Assembly (NCBI RefSeq): GCF_001510665.1
Contig: NZ_LMTI01000003.1
Location: forward strand, 661,379-725,378
Source: Bacillus sp. FJAT-27445
GTDB taxonomy: Bacteria > Bacillota > Bacilli > Bacillales > Cytobacillaceae
DNA length: 64,000 nt
Reading direction: 5' to 3'
This document shows, in pieces, positions 17,014 to 25,231 of the stretch. The notes beneath the pieces were generated by a model, which saw nothing but the letters and a program-made list of their open reading frames with translations, was not told the origin of the DNA and did not search any database. Position numbers and translations under genes: made by a program. The first letter of the stretch is position 1; each line of letters begins with the position of its first letter.

Positions 17014-18441
17014 ATGGAAAAGCAAGGGAAACTTGGTTTATGGATATTGACGGCGCTAGTCGTTGGAAATATGGTTGGGTCTGGCATTTTCATGCTGCCT
17101 CGCTCGCTTTCGGAGGCGGCAAGCCCTGCAGGCGTGCTGATGGCGTGGGGATTGACCGGCTTCGGGGTATTGATGACGGTCCTTGTGTTCGGCAATCTTG
17201 CCATCCGCAAGCCGGAGCTAAAGGGCGGCCCACAAATTTATGCGAAGGAATTGTTCAGGCCGGGCACACAGGCTTCAACGCTGTCAGGCTTCATGGCGAC
17301 ATGGGGCTACTGGATTGGCAACCTCGCCGGAAACATTGCGATTATTACAACGTTCGCAGGCTATCTTTCTACGTTCTTCCCGATTTTGACGAGCCAGGCG
17401 GAATGGTTCACGATTGGCGGAGTTAACGTTAAGGTTGGAAACGGACTGACGTTTCTCGTCTGCACGGCGATGCTTTGGACTACCCACGCGATCATCCTGC
17501 GCGGAATGGAAAATGCCGGCCGCCTGAATTTCGCCGCCACTGCTGCGAAGGTCGTTGGTTTCGTTTTGTTCATTATCGTCGGTTTGTTCGCATTCAGTAA
17601 AACAAACATCTTGCCGTTTACTGCGCCAAGGGTCGACGGAAGCGGGCAGACAATCGGGCTGCTTGGGCAGGTGAATTCCGCCGCCCTGTCAACACTTTGG
17701 GCATTCATTGGCGTTGAATCCGCTGTTGTGTTTGCCTCAAGGGCGAAAAAACAGATTGATGTAAAACGCGCTTCCATCCTGGGATTGCTCATCGCGCTCG
17801 CCCTTTACATCGGTATCTCCGTCCTTGTCATGGGCATGCTCGGCCAGGAGGAACTTATCGCTTCCGATAAGCCACTAATCGATGCAATCACCAAGGTGCT
17901 CGGTCCGGTAGGCGGCCAGGCGCTCGCGGCAATCGGCCTAATCAGCCTCGTCGGCTCGACACTTGGCTGGGTTATGCTGAGCGCGGAAATCCCGTTCCAG
18001 GCGGCAAAGCAAGGGCTATTCCTGCCGTGGTTCCTAAAGGAAAACAAAAAAGGCATTCCGGTCCGTTCGATGATCATCACAAACGGACTTGGCCAGCTGT
18101 TCATTTTCTCGACAATTTCGAACTCGATTTCACAGGCGTTTGAGAAAGTCATCATCATTGCGACGCTCTCGTACCTTGTTCCGTATCTCATCTCGTCGCT
18201 ATACCAGGTAAAACTGGTCGTGACTGGGGAAACCTATCTCGGTGATAAGTCCCGCATGACAGATGGAATCATCGCTACAGTATCGACGATTTATTCGACA
18301 TGGGTCATAATCGGTGGAACTTCAGATTTGGAGACGTTCACCCAAGGGATGCTTCTCATCGCAAGCGGAATCCTCTTTTACTGGCCGCTCTGGAAGGCGA
18401 ATGCGGGGAACCAGTCTGCTAAAAAGAAATCGATGGCTTAG
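17014..18441 (+). CDS. APC-family basic amino acid permease, lysine-riboswitch controlled (YvsH-like)
   Basis: A 475-residue transporter with about twelve membrane segments. It begins with the APC motif GNMVGSGIFMLPRSL (residues 19-33) and has GGPQIYAKELF, WTTHAIILRGMENAGRLNF and AFIGVESAVVFASRAKKQ, typical of the basic amino acid/polyamine antiporter (ArcD/YvsH) branch. The L-box leader directly upstream indicates lysine as a main substrate, since the gene would be on only when lysine is low. It stands alone, with a terminator at 18512. Exact exchange partner unknown. Confidence 0.9.
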   Translation: MEKQGKLGLWILTALVVGNMVGSGIFMLPRSLSEAASPAGVLMAWGLTGFGVLMTVLVFGNLAIRKPELKGGPQIYAKELFRPGTQASTLSGFMATWGYWIGNLAGNIAIITTFAGYLSTFFPILTSQAEWFTIGGVNVKVGNGLTFLVCTAMLWTTHAIILRGMENAGRLNFAATAAKVVGFVLFIIVGLFAFSKTNILPFTAPRVDGSGQTIGLLGQVNSAALSTLWAFIGVESAVVFASRAKKQIDVKRASILGLLIALALYIGISVLVMGMLGQEELIASDKPLIDAITKVLGPVGGQALAAIGLISLVGSTLGWVMLSAEIPFQAAKQGLFLPWFLKENKKGIPVRSMIITNGLGQLFIFSTISNSISQAFEKVIIIATLSYLVPYLISSLYQVKLVVTGETYLGDKSRMTDGIIATVSTIYSTWVIIGGTSDLETFTQGMLLIASGILFYWPLWKANAGNQSAKKKSMA

Positions 18442-18511
18442 GAGCAATAAACAATAGCTTAGGTAATTAACTCTATCTTTGTATCGCAAAAAAAATATAG
18501 GAAATAACTTA

Positions 18512-18538
18512 AACCGCTTGGGTTCCAGGCGGTTTTTT
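18512..18538 (+). terminator. Terminator of the lysine permease
   Basis: AACCGC and GCGGTT form the stem, followed by TTTT. The 250 bp after it holds only the promoter of the next operon. Confidence 0.8.
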
Positions 18539-18720
18539 CTGAATTAACTATTCCTTTTTTAGATGGATACACCGTAAACCTTGGCCAAATCGCCTTCCCG
18601 GCCCGGGTGACCCCTTTTCAAAAAAGTGCCTTTAGAAGCTTTTTGGCCAGCTTTCCAACATATCCCTCAAGGAAACGATTAATCTCAAACAAGAAGGGTA
18701 AAATATACAGAAATTAATCT

Positions 18721-18750
18721 TTGACATGGCCGGTAATCCTGTACTATGAT
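18721..18750 (+). promoter_or_regulatory. Sigma-A promoter of the tcyABC operon
   Basis: TTGACA at 18721-18726 and TATGAT at 18745-18750, with an 18-base spacer, 44 bases before the TTG start of tcyA. Confidence 0.7.
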
Positions 18751-18793
18751 GTTTAATGTCGACCAAACCAATATGAATTAGGGGGTATTACAA

Positions 18794-19615
18794 TTGAAGA
18801 AGTTATCTATGCTATTTGCACTTTTACTTAGCCTTGTCGTGGTGGTTGCCGCGTGTGGCACAAATGACAATAACAATGCTAATAACAATAATGAGAAGAA
18901 GTCTGGTGCTGGGGACCTGCTTTCAAAGGTGAAGGATGAGGGCAAGCTGGTTGTCGGTACGGAAGGGACTTACCCTCCGTTTACTTTCCATGACGATAAG
19001 GGCAAGCTGACCGGCTTTGACGTTGAAATTGCCGAGGAGGTCGGGAAGCGTCTTGGGGTAGATGTTCAATTCCAGGAAACCCAGTGGGATGCGATTTTCG
19101 CGGGCCTTGATGCGAAGCGTTTTGACATGATTGCCAATCAGGTGGGGATCCGCCCTGACCGTGAGGAAAAGTACCTGTTTTCCCAGCCGTACATTTCTTC
19201 CGCAGCAGTGCTGATTGCACGTGAAGACAATAAAAAAGTAACAAAGTTTGAAGATATCAAGGGCCTTAAATCCGCTCAGTCACTGACAAGCAACTATGCT
19301 GACATCGCGAAGAAATACGGTGCTGAAATTGTTGGTGTTGAAGGCTTCAACCAGGCTGTCGAGCTTCTGAATTCAAAGCGTGTTGATGTGACTGTCAATG
19401 ATAAGATTGCCTTCCTTGATTTTAAAAAGAACCGTCCGGAAGCGAAGGTGAAAGTCGTTGCGACAGAAAGCGATGTTTCCAAGAGCGGCCTGATGTTCCG
19501 CAAGGGAAGCGAATCGCTTGTAGAGGAAGTAAACAATGCGCTAAAAGAAATGATTGACGACGGCACGTACGACAAAATCTCCAAGAAGTGGTTTGGCGAG
19601 AATGTACTTAAATAG
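18794..19615 (+). CDS. tcyA: L-cystine ABC transporter substrate-binding lipoprotein
   Basis: A 273-residue family 3 binding protein. A signal peptide with lipobox VVAAC (Cys about residue 21) makes it a lipoprotein on the outer face of the membrane. VVGTEGTYPPFTFHDDKGKL and GFDVEIAEEVGKRLG are the polar amino acid binding-protein signature. ETQWDAIFAGLDAKRFD and SAQSLTSNYADIAKKYGA closely resemble B. subtilis TcyA as I remember it. The start is TTG with GGGGG upstream. It overlaps the permease gene by 14 bases. Cystine is the likely substrate; another polar amino acid is possible. Confidence 0.9.
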   Translation: MKKLSMLFALLLSLVVVVAACGTNDNNNANNNNEKKSGAGDLLSKVKDEGKLVVGTEGTYPPFTFHDDKGKLTGFDVEIAEEVGKRLGVDVQFQETQWDAIFAGLDAKRFDMIANQVGIRPDREEKYLFSQPYISSAAVLIAREDNKKVTKFEDIKGLKSAQSLTSNYADIAKKYGAEIVGVEGFNQAVELLNSKRVDVTVNDKIAFLDFKKNRPEAKVKVVATESDVSKSGLMFRKGSESLVEEVNNALKEMIDDGTYDKISKKWFGENVLK

Positions 19616-20300
19616 TATTTTCGCAGACCCTGCCCGGATTGACAGGTTAGTCACGATTGCAAAAAGCTCCTTCCAGCCTCTGCTGGAAGGACTTGTTGTT
19701 AATACAATTCCTTTGACGCTGATTTCCTTTGTTATCGGGCTTGTCCTGGCTGTTCTGACAGCTCTTGCGCGGATTTCTCAAACGAAGGCGCTTCAGGGCA
19801 TCGCGCGCTTTTATGTGTCGGCTATTCGCGGCACGCCGCTTCTCGTGCAGCTGTTTATCCTGTTTTACGGGCTACCTACATTGGGCATTGTCATCAATCC
19901 GTTTCCGGCAGCGGCCATCGGTTTTTCGCTTAGCGTAGGAGCTTATGCTTCGGAAATCATCCGCGCCGCAATCCTGTCGATTCCTAAAGGGCAGTGGGAA
20001 GCGGGCTATTCGATTGGTATGACCTATCCGCAGCTTTTGAAAAGAATTATTTTACCGCAGGCGGCAAGGGTTTCGGTTCCGCCATTGTCAAACTCGTTCA
20101 TCAGCCTTGTAAAAGATACATCGCTTGCTGCGATGATTCTTGTAACCGAAATGTTCCGCCGGGCACAGGAAATCGCTTCGACGAACTACGAGTTTCTGCT
20201 TCTTTACCTGGAAGCAGCCCTGCTTTACTGGGTGGTCTGCTTCTTCCTTTCCATTCTCCAGGGCAGGCTGGAAGCAAGGTTTGACCGGTATGTCAAATAG
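19602..20300 (+). CDS. tcyB: L-cystine ABC transporter permease
   Basis: About 232 residues of the HisM/GlnP permease family. TIPLTLISFVIGLVLAVLTAL opens the membrane domain, IRGTPLLVQLFILFYGLP is the family signature, and AGYSIGMTYPQLLKRIILPQA is the EAA loop that contacts the ATPase. ATG at 19602, inside the end of tcyA, is chosen over an upstream start because it gives the family-typical length and a coupled overlap. Confidence 0.9.
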   Translation: MYLNSIFADPARIDRLVTIAKSSFQPLLEGLVVNTIPLTLISFVIGLVLAVLTALARISQTKALQGIARFYVSAIRGTPLLVQLFILFYGLPTLGIVINPFPAAAIGFSLSVGAYASEIIRAAILSIPKGQWEAGYSIGMTYPQLLKRIILPQAARVSVPPLSNSFISLVKDTSLAAMILVTEMFRRAQEIASTNYEFLLLYLEAALLYWVVCFFLSILQGRLEARFDRYVK

Positions 20301-20321
20301 GTGGGAAGGAGGAATTGATAG

Positions 20322-21128
20322 ATGAGTACTGTGAATGGATCGGTAGGGCTTCATGGTTCTGATACAGATGGTGGAGCCGGGGAGCCGATGATTTCAATTA
20401 ACGGTTTATATAAACAGTTCGGTGAGTTGGAGGTCCTGAAGGGGATTGACCTGGAAGTCGGGAAAGGAAAGGTGGTCGTTGTCATCGGCCCGTCCGGTTC
20501 GGGTAAAACAACGCTTCTCCGCTGCCTCAATGTTCTCGAAACACCCACGAAGGGAAGCATTACGATTTCCGGACAGGCGCTTGATTTCTCGCGTGAGGTT
20601 CCGAAGAAAAACATCGCTTCATTCCGCCGCCTTACCGGGATGGTTTTCCAAAGCTACAATCTCTTCCCTCACATGACGGCGCTTGAGAATGTAATGGAAG
20701 GACCGGTAACCGTTAAAGGTGAAAACAAGGAGAACGCGCTGCAAAAAGCGGCAATGCTTCTGCAGAAGGTTGGTCTTGGCGACAAGCTCGATTTTTATCC
20801 GCACCAGCTTTCCGGCGGGCAGCAGCAGCGTGTCGGCATCGCCCGCGCGCTTGCGATGGAACCTGAAGTTATGCTGTTCGACGAGCCGACATCGGCTTTG
20901 GATCCGGAACTGGTCGGCGAAGTGTTGAAGGTTATGAAGGATTTGGCGAACGAAGGTATGACGATGATTGTCGTGTCACACGAAATGCGCTTCGCCCGTG
21001 AAGCCGCCAGCGAAGTTATCTTTATGGACAAAGGTATCATAGTCGAACGCGACCATCCCGAAACGATATTTACGAACCCAAAACACGATCGAACTAGGCA
21101 ATTCCTCAACTTAATCCGCCCGGAATAA
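20322..21128 (+). CDS. tcyC: L-cystine ABC transporter ATP-binding protein
   Basis: A 268-residue ABC ATPase of the polar amino acid type. Walker A is [11 protein letters not shown], the Q-loop is in [12 protein letters not shown], the signature is [15 protein letters not shown], Walker B is [13 protein letters not shown], and the switch His is in [12 protein letters not shown]. Compared with relatives it has about 22 extra N-terminal residues before [11 protein letters not shown]. The start at 20322 is supported by AAGGAGGAATTGATAG just before it. A terminator follows. Confidence 0.92.
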   Translation: MSTVNGSVGLHGSDTDGGAGEPMISINGLYKQFGELEVLKGIDLEVGKGKVVVVIGPSGSGKTTLLRCLNVLETPTKGSITISGQALDFSREVPKKNIASFRRLTGMVFQSYNLFPHMTALENVMEGPVTVKGENKENALQKAAMLLQKVGLGDKLDFYPHQLSGGQQQRVGIARALAMEPEVMLFDEPTSALDPELVGEVLKVMKDLANEGMTMIVVSHEMRFAREAASEVIFMDKGIIVERDHPETIFTNPKHDRTRQFLNLIRPE

Positions 21129-21146
21129 GGGATTGGGAGCCAAAAA

Positions 21147-21176
21147 ACAGTCCAACTCGTTTAGTTGGGCTGTTTT
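21147..21176 (+). terminator. Terminator of tcyABC
   Basis: AACAG with CCAACT pairs with AGTTGG and CTGTT around CGTTT, followed by TTTA. Confidence 0.8.
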
Positions 21177-21204
21177 ATAGTGTTTTTGGGATTCTGAATC
21201 GTTA

Positions 21205-21295
21205 ATTCCCCTCATAATTTGGAGTATTCTCCTCATTTTTGAAGTAATTCACCCCAGAATTTGAAGTATTCTCCCCATTTTTTCTGTGATTCGCC
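21205..21295. repeat. 21-bp periodic array with ATTC core (five units)
   Basis: ATTC occurs at 21205, 21226, 21247, 21268 and 21289, exactly 21 bp apart, usually inside GTATTCTCCYCA-like blocks. It is AT-rich and lies between the tcy terminator and a small ORF. Confidence 0.8.
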
Positions 21296-21374
21296 CTTAT
21301 CTAAATATTCAAAAAATTGTTGTTAGCAGGCATCTTCTGGGATTTGTTCTGTCGAAAGAACTTGCTTATTATTT

Positions 21375-21554
21375 ATGGGATTATATGGGATGGAGTATGG
21401 TGAAGTTATCAAAGAAGCCAAATTGGTGAAGAAAAACGATAAGGTGTACTGGTTCGTTTTTGTCGAACAGCCCAAGGATTCCACTTTTAAAATCCGGGGA
21501 TTATCCAGTACCGGAAAAATCATTGAAACAGTTGAAGAAGGGCTTGCTCCATAA
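21375..21554 (+). CDS. Small ORF, 59 codons, possibly a remnant
   Basis: The frame reads MGLYGMEYGEVIKEAKLVKK and ends KIIETVEEGLAP. The composition (alternating charged and hydrophobic strands, VYWFVFVEQ) looks like genuine protein, and a terminator follows 6 bases after the stop. No clear ribosome site precedes the ATG and the frame stays open a further 16 codons upstream, so it may be the end of a decayed gene. Family not recognised. Confidence 0.4.
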   Translation: MGLYGMEYGEVIKEAKLVKKNDKVYWFVFVEQPKDSTFKIRGLSSTGKIIETVEEGLAP

Positions 21555-21560
21555 ATTGAA

Positions 21561-21589
21561 AAAAGCTTAGAGAAATTCTAAGCTTTTTA
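21561..21589 (+). terminator. Terminator after the small ORF
   Basis: AAAGCTTAGA and TCTAAGCTTT form a 10-bp stem around GAAAT, followed by TTAT. Confidence 0.7.
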
Positions 21590-21596
21590 TAGTGCT

Positions 21597-21731
21597 TTAT
21601 TTATGGTAGTCGCGCCTTTTCAGTTTGTCAGTTAAGTAACTCGGCTTTTTCGAAACGGCTATTAATGAGGCGATGAAGGAGATGCCTAATACTGTTGGCA
21701 CGACCCATGCCAGATGGTCGATTGGTTCCAT
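21597..21731 (-). CDS. Small single-pass membrane protein, 44 residues
   Basis: The product begins MEPIDHLAWVVPTVLGISF, has one hydrophobic segment (about residues 8-25) and a basic C-terminal tail (KKPSYLTDKLKRRDYHK). The minus-strand ribosome site GAGGAGAG lies 7 bases before ATG, which strongly supports translation. I do not recognise the family. It resembles small accessory subunits of transporters, but no transporter gene is adjacent on this strand. Confidence 0.65.
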   Translation of the reverse strand: MEPIDHLAWVVPTVLGISFIASLIAVSKKPSYLTDKLKRRDYHK

Positions 21732-21853
21732 CGTAATGCTCTCCTCTCTAGTTGTATTTGATTCCGTTATTTCTTTTTACCCTTTTTCGGGTTGGGCAAA
21801 CGGGTAACGGGCAGTCCTTCTTTTAAAACATTTTTACAAATATTGCAATTAGT

Positions 21854-21879
21854 TGAAACTTTCCCTGTCAATCGCCGTA
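21854..21879 (+). promoter_or_regulatory. Sigma-W type promoter for yuaF-floT
   Basis: TGAAAC (21854-21859) and CGTA (21876-21879) are exactly 16 bases apart, the ECF sigma-W consensus. They lie 50 bases before yuaF. In B. subtilis the same operon is in the sigma-W cell-envelope stress regulon. Confidence 0.85.
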
Positions 21880-21928
21880 TACCTTACTGTAAAATAAAAG
21901 GTGAGATAACAAACGGGGGTGATGGCAA

Positions 21929-22471
21929 ATGGAAACGATTAATGGCGTTCCAATTGAAACGATTTACCTGTACAGTTTGATTATAGCCGGTGCGTTGACG
22001 TTCCTTTACGTGCTGTTTAGCGATCTTTTGTCAGGGCTCTTGGACAGCCTCGATTTTATGAATCCCGTCCTTTTATTTTCATTCATAACATTTTTGTCGG
22101 CCAGTGGGTTTGTTTTAGAAAAAGTGACAGGTCTTTCGTCGCTGGTAATTCTTTTGATTTCGGCGGGAATTTCCGTAATCCTGGTAACCTTGCTGAATGT
22201 GTTCGTCCTTGTACCACTGTCGCAGGCGGAGGCATCGCTTTCCTACACCGACTCCGATTTGCGGGGCCGGATTGGAAAAGTGATTACGTCTATTCCGGCG
22301 GACGGGTTTGGCGAGGTGATGATTGACAGTATCAGCGGGAGGATCGCAAAGCCGGCGGCAAGCTATGACGGTGCCGAAATCGGTTCCGGGAAGGATGTAC
22401 TGGTTGTCGATACGGCCAATGGAGTGCTTCAAGTAGCAGTAAAAGAAAAACTAGAACAAGAGTGGATTTAG
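21929..22471 (+). CDS. yuaF: NfeD-family membrane protein YuaF
   Basis: A 180-residue protein with three membrane segments in residues 10-100 and a C-terminal OB-fold (about 105-175) with SDLRGRIGKVITSIPADGFGEV and GKDVLVVDTANGVLQV. NfeD proteins partner with flotillins in membrane microdomains, and here the flotillin gene starts 11 bases downstream. The sigma-W promoter just upstream suggests induction by envelope stress. Confidence 0.92.
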   Translation: METINGVPIETIYLYSLIIAGALTFLYVLFSDLLSGLLDSLDFMNPVLLFSFITFLSASGFVLEKVTGLSSLVILLISAGISVILVTLLNVFVLVPLSQAEASLSYTDSDLRGRIGKVITSIPADGFGEVMIDSISGRIAKPAASYDGAEIGSGKDVLVVDTANGVLQVAVKEKLEQEWI

Positions 22472-22482
22472 GAGGAGATTGA

Positions 22483-24009
22483 ATGTTTGATTTGATGTGG
22501 GTTCCAGTAGGGATAGCAGTATTTGTTGTGATAGCGCTTCTGGCTGTTTTTATTACAAAGTACAAGACTGCAGGTCCGGATGAAGGATTGATTATTACAG
22601 GCAGCATGCTGGGCAGTAAAAATGTCCACATTGACGAGTCCGGCAACAAAATTAAAATCATCCGCGGCGGCGGGGCGTTTATTTTACCAGTATTCCAGCA
22701 GTCCCAGCCTCTGAGCCTTTTGTCGAGCAAGCTTGAGGTAACGACCCCTGAGGTGTATACAGAACAGGGTGTGCCGGTAATGGCTGATGGCGTTGCAATC
22801 ATCAAAATTGGCGGCTCGATTTCCGAAATCGCCACCGCGGCCGAGCAGTTTCTCGGCAAAGCGAAGGAAGACCGCGAAAATGAAGCGAAAGAGGTTCTTG
22901 AAGGACATCTGCGTTCCATCCTCGGCTCAATGACTGTTGAAGAAATTTACAAAAACCGCGATAAATTTTCACAGGAAGTCCAGCGGGTCGCATCACAGGA
23001 TCTTGCAAAGATGGGTCTAGTGATCGTTTCGTTCACTATAAAAGATGTCCGTGACAAAAACGGCTATCTCGATTCACTTGGTAAGCCGCGGATTGCCCAG
23101 GTTAAGCGCGACGCCGATATTGCAACGGCTGAGGCGGAAATGGAAACACGCGTTAAGAGGGCTGAAGCAGCCAAGCAAGCAAAACAGGCTGAATTAGAGC
23201 GTGCTACCGAAATTGCAGAAGCAGAAAAGACCAACCAGTTAAAAGTATCGGAATTCCGCGCCGAGCAGGAAAGCGCCAAGGCACGTGCCGACCAGGCATA
23301 CGACCTTGAAACAGCCCGCTCCAAGCAGCAGGTTACCGAGCAGGAAATGCAAATCAAGATCATTGAGCGCCAAAAGCAAATCGAGCTTGAGGAAAAAGAA
23401 ATCCAGCGCCGTGAGCGTCAGTACGACTCCGAGGTTAAAAAGAAGGCAGACGCAGACCGCTACTCGGTCGAGCAATCGGCAGCAGCTCAAAAAGCCAAGG
23501 AAATGGCCGAAGCAGAAGCCAACAAATACCGGATTGAAGCACTTGCCAAAGCGGAAGCGGAGCGCATCCGCCTCGACGGTCTTGCCAAAGCGGATGCAGT
23601 CAGGGCACAGGGTGAAACCGACGCTGAAATCATCCGCCTGAAAGGTCTTGCCGAAGCGGAAGCCAAGCAAAAGATCGCCGAAGCGTTCGAGCAGTTCGGC
23701 GAGGCAGCTGTTATGGACATGATCATGAAAATGCTTCCTGAATATGCGAAGCAAGTCGCAGCTCCGCTTGCCAATATCGACAAGATTTCCATCGTCGACA
23801 CTGGCGGCGGCGGTGCCAACAGCGGCGCGAACCGTGTAACCAGCTATGCAACCAACTTGATGGCCGGCCTTCAGGAAACCCTGAAAGCATCCAGCGGCAT
23901 TGATTTGAAGGAACTGATTGAAAGCTATTCCGGCAAGGGGAACCTTCGCAAAAATGTAATCGAGCACCCTGCCAAAGAAGAGAGCCAAAAGGAACCAGTT
24001 AAGATGTAA
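22483..24009 (+). CDS. floT: Flotillin, SPFH-domain membrane scaffold
   Basis: A 508-residue flotillin organising functional membrane microdomains. One N-terminal membrane hairpin (residues 5-25) is followed by the SPFH/band 7 domain (about 30-200, with ILGSMTVEEIYKNRDKF). A long Glu/Ala/Lys-rich coiled coil (about 200-400) with repeated EAE/AKA heptads comes next, then an oligomerisation tail with AFEQFGEAAVMDMIMKMLPE. It is co-transcribed with yuaF. Gene order and length match B. subtilis yuaF-yuaG. Confidence 0.95.
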   Translation: MFDLMWVPVGIAVFVVIALLAVFITKYKTAGPDEGLIITGSMLGSKNVHIDESGNKIKIIRGGGAFILPVFQQSQPLSLLSSKLEVTTPEVYTEQGVPVMADGVAIIKIGGSISEIATAAEQFLGKAKEDRENEAKEVLEGHLRSILGSMTVEEIYKNRDKFSQEVQRVASQDLAKMGLVIVSFTIKDVRDKNGYLDSLGKPRIAQVKRDADIATAEAEMETRVKRAEAAKQAKQAELERATEIAEAEKTNQLKVSEFRAEQESAKARADQAYDLETARSKQQVTEQEMQIKIIERQKQIELEEKEIQRRERQYDSEVKKKADADRYSVEQSAAAQKAKEMAEAEANKYRIEALAKAEAERIRLDGLAKADAVRAQGETDAEIIRLKGLAEAEAKQKIAEAFEQFGEAAVMDMIMKMLPEYAKQVAAPLANIDKISIVDTGGGGANSGANRVTSYATNLMAGLQETLKASSGIDLKELIESYSGKGNLRKNVIEHPAKEESQKEPVKM

Positions 24010-24029
24010 TTGCATACAATAAAGAATCG

Positions 24030-24065
24030 AAAAGCCATTCCTGTCCAGGAGTGGCTTTTCTTTTT
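24030..24065 (+). terminator. Terminator of yuaF-floT
   Basis: AAAAGCCATTCCT pairs with AGGAGTGGCTTTT around GTCC, followed by CTTTTT. Confidence 0.85.
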
Positions 24066-24123
24066 GCATTTTTGGGCGGTTTTTGTGATTAAATATTTGA
24101 CTGCTGCTAGCAGTTTGCTAGCG

Positions 24124-24255
24124 TTATCCTGAAGTTTTGCTCGTTTATCCTGCGATTTTGCTCGTTTATCCTGCGGTTTTACTGGTTTATCCTGCGATTT
24201 TACTCGTTTATCCGGAAATTATGCTAGTTTATCCGTAAATCCCCTAGTTTATTCG
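24124..24255. repeat. 21-bp periodic array with TTATCC core (seven units)
   Basis: TTATCC occurs at 24124, 24145, 24166, 24187, 24208 and 24229, each 21 bp apart, then TTATTC at 24249. Units read like GCTCGTTTATCCTGCGATTTT and decay towards the right. The 340-bp gap before the flavodoxin otherwise shows no gene. Confidence 0.9.
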
Positions 24256-24406
24256 GAAAAATTAAATCCTTATCGGAAACTCCAAAATTGACGCTGGTCA
24301 ATTTTTTTTTACACAAAGGGGTGTAGTATTCAGAGTGAAGAAACCTTATTGGCAGTTTCGTAGGCTCAAATAGCACATTATTTACTAGACGGGGAGGAAT
24401 GAAGGG

Positions 24407-24853
24407 ATGAAAGCGGCGATTGTGTATGCAAGTATGACCGGAACAACGGAGCTGATGGCAAATACGATTGCGGAGGAACTGGAGGAAAGTGGCATTGAGG
24501 TTGTACAAAAAGATGTACTTGAAGCGTGTGGTGGCGAGCTTCCGGGCTTTGATTTGATTCTAATAGGGAGCTACACATGGGGAGATGGCGACCTGCCGGA
24601 TGAGATGGACGATTTTTACAGCGAGCTACTCGAAACGGATTTGGCTGGAAAGCCTGCAGTTGTATTTGGCGCAGGGGATTCTTCCTATGAACATTTTGCC
24701 AGGGCGGTCGATATTCTGGAAGAAACACTCAGAGGACAGGGCTGCCTAATTCTGCTTGATGGCGTGAAGGCAGACGGTGAGCCGGACGATGAAATTATGG
24801 AAATATCGAGGACGTTTGCAAAGAAAGTCGTCCTTGCGAGTTGCTGGCAATAA
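24407..24853 (+). CDS. Flavodoxin
   Basis: A 148-residue FMN electron carrier. The phosphate-binding loop is ASMTGTTELMA (residues 7-17) and the isoalloxazine loops include SYTWGDGDLPDEMDDFY and FGAGDSSYEHFARAVD. Length and motifs match the short-chain Bacillus YkuN/YkuP type. It could replace ferredoxin under iron limitation. It stands alone behind a clear ribosome site (GGGGAGGAATGAAGGG). Confidence 0.93.
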   Translation: MKAAIVYASMTGTTELMANTIAEELEESGIEVVQKDVLEACGGELPGFDLILIGSYTWGDGDLPDEMDDFYSELLETDLAGKPAVVFGAGDSSYEHFARAVDILEETLRGQGCLILLDGVKADGEPDDEIMEISRTFAKKVVLASCWQ

Positions 24854-24960
24854 ATAAAATACGCCAAATTATTGTTTTCAATTGAATTTTTATGGCCACT
24901 TGATGGATCGGAATCTTAAAAAAACGTAAGCTACCTAATTACTAATTGGAGGGAACATTC

Positions 24961-25182
24961 ATGGCAAAAGCAGTTTTTCAACTCGAAACACTAACCTGCC
25001 CGTCGTGCGTCAAACGGATTGATACAGCACTAAGCAAGAAGGAAGGCGTGACAGTGGTAAAAGTATTATTCAATTTAAGTAAAGTGAAAACTGAATTTAA
25101 TGAGCAGCAAATCAGTGCTGACGGAATTGAAGCAACTCTTGAAAAGCTTGGCTATCCGGTTTTATCTAAGAAGGTTTCTTAA
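24961..25182 (+). CDS. HMA-domain metal-binding protein (CopZ-like)
   Basis: A 73-residue ferredoxin-like heavy-metal-associated domain with the metal ligands in LTCPSCVKRIDTAL (CxxC near residue 14). ATG at 24961 has GGAGGG upstream, so the earlier in-frame ATG is not needed. It precedes a P-type ATPase that lacks an N-terminal HMA domain, so the two look like a split chaperone/pump pair. Metal identity is not readable. Confidence 0.85.
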   Translation: MAKAVFQLETLTCPSCVKRIDTALSKKEGVTVVKVLFNLSKVKTEFNEQQISADGIEATLEKLGYPVLSKKVS

Positions 25183-25231
25183 CAACCCTTGATGACCGTT
25201 ACGCTAAAAGTAAAGAAAGGAGCGAGAAAAA

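Noticed and set aside
23239..24069. 276-codon open frame antisense to floT
   Set aside because: A shadow of the Ala/Glu/Lys-rich flotillin coiled coil; no ribosome site and low-complexity translation.
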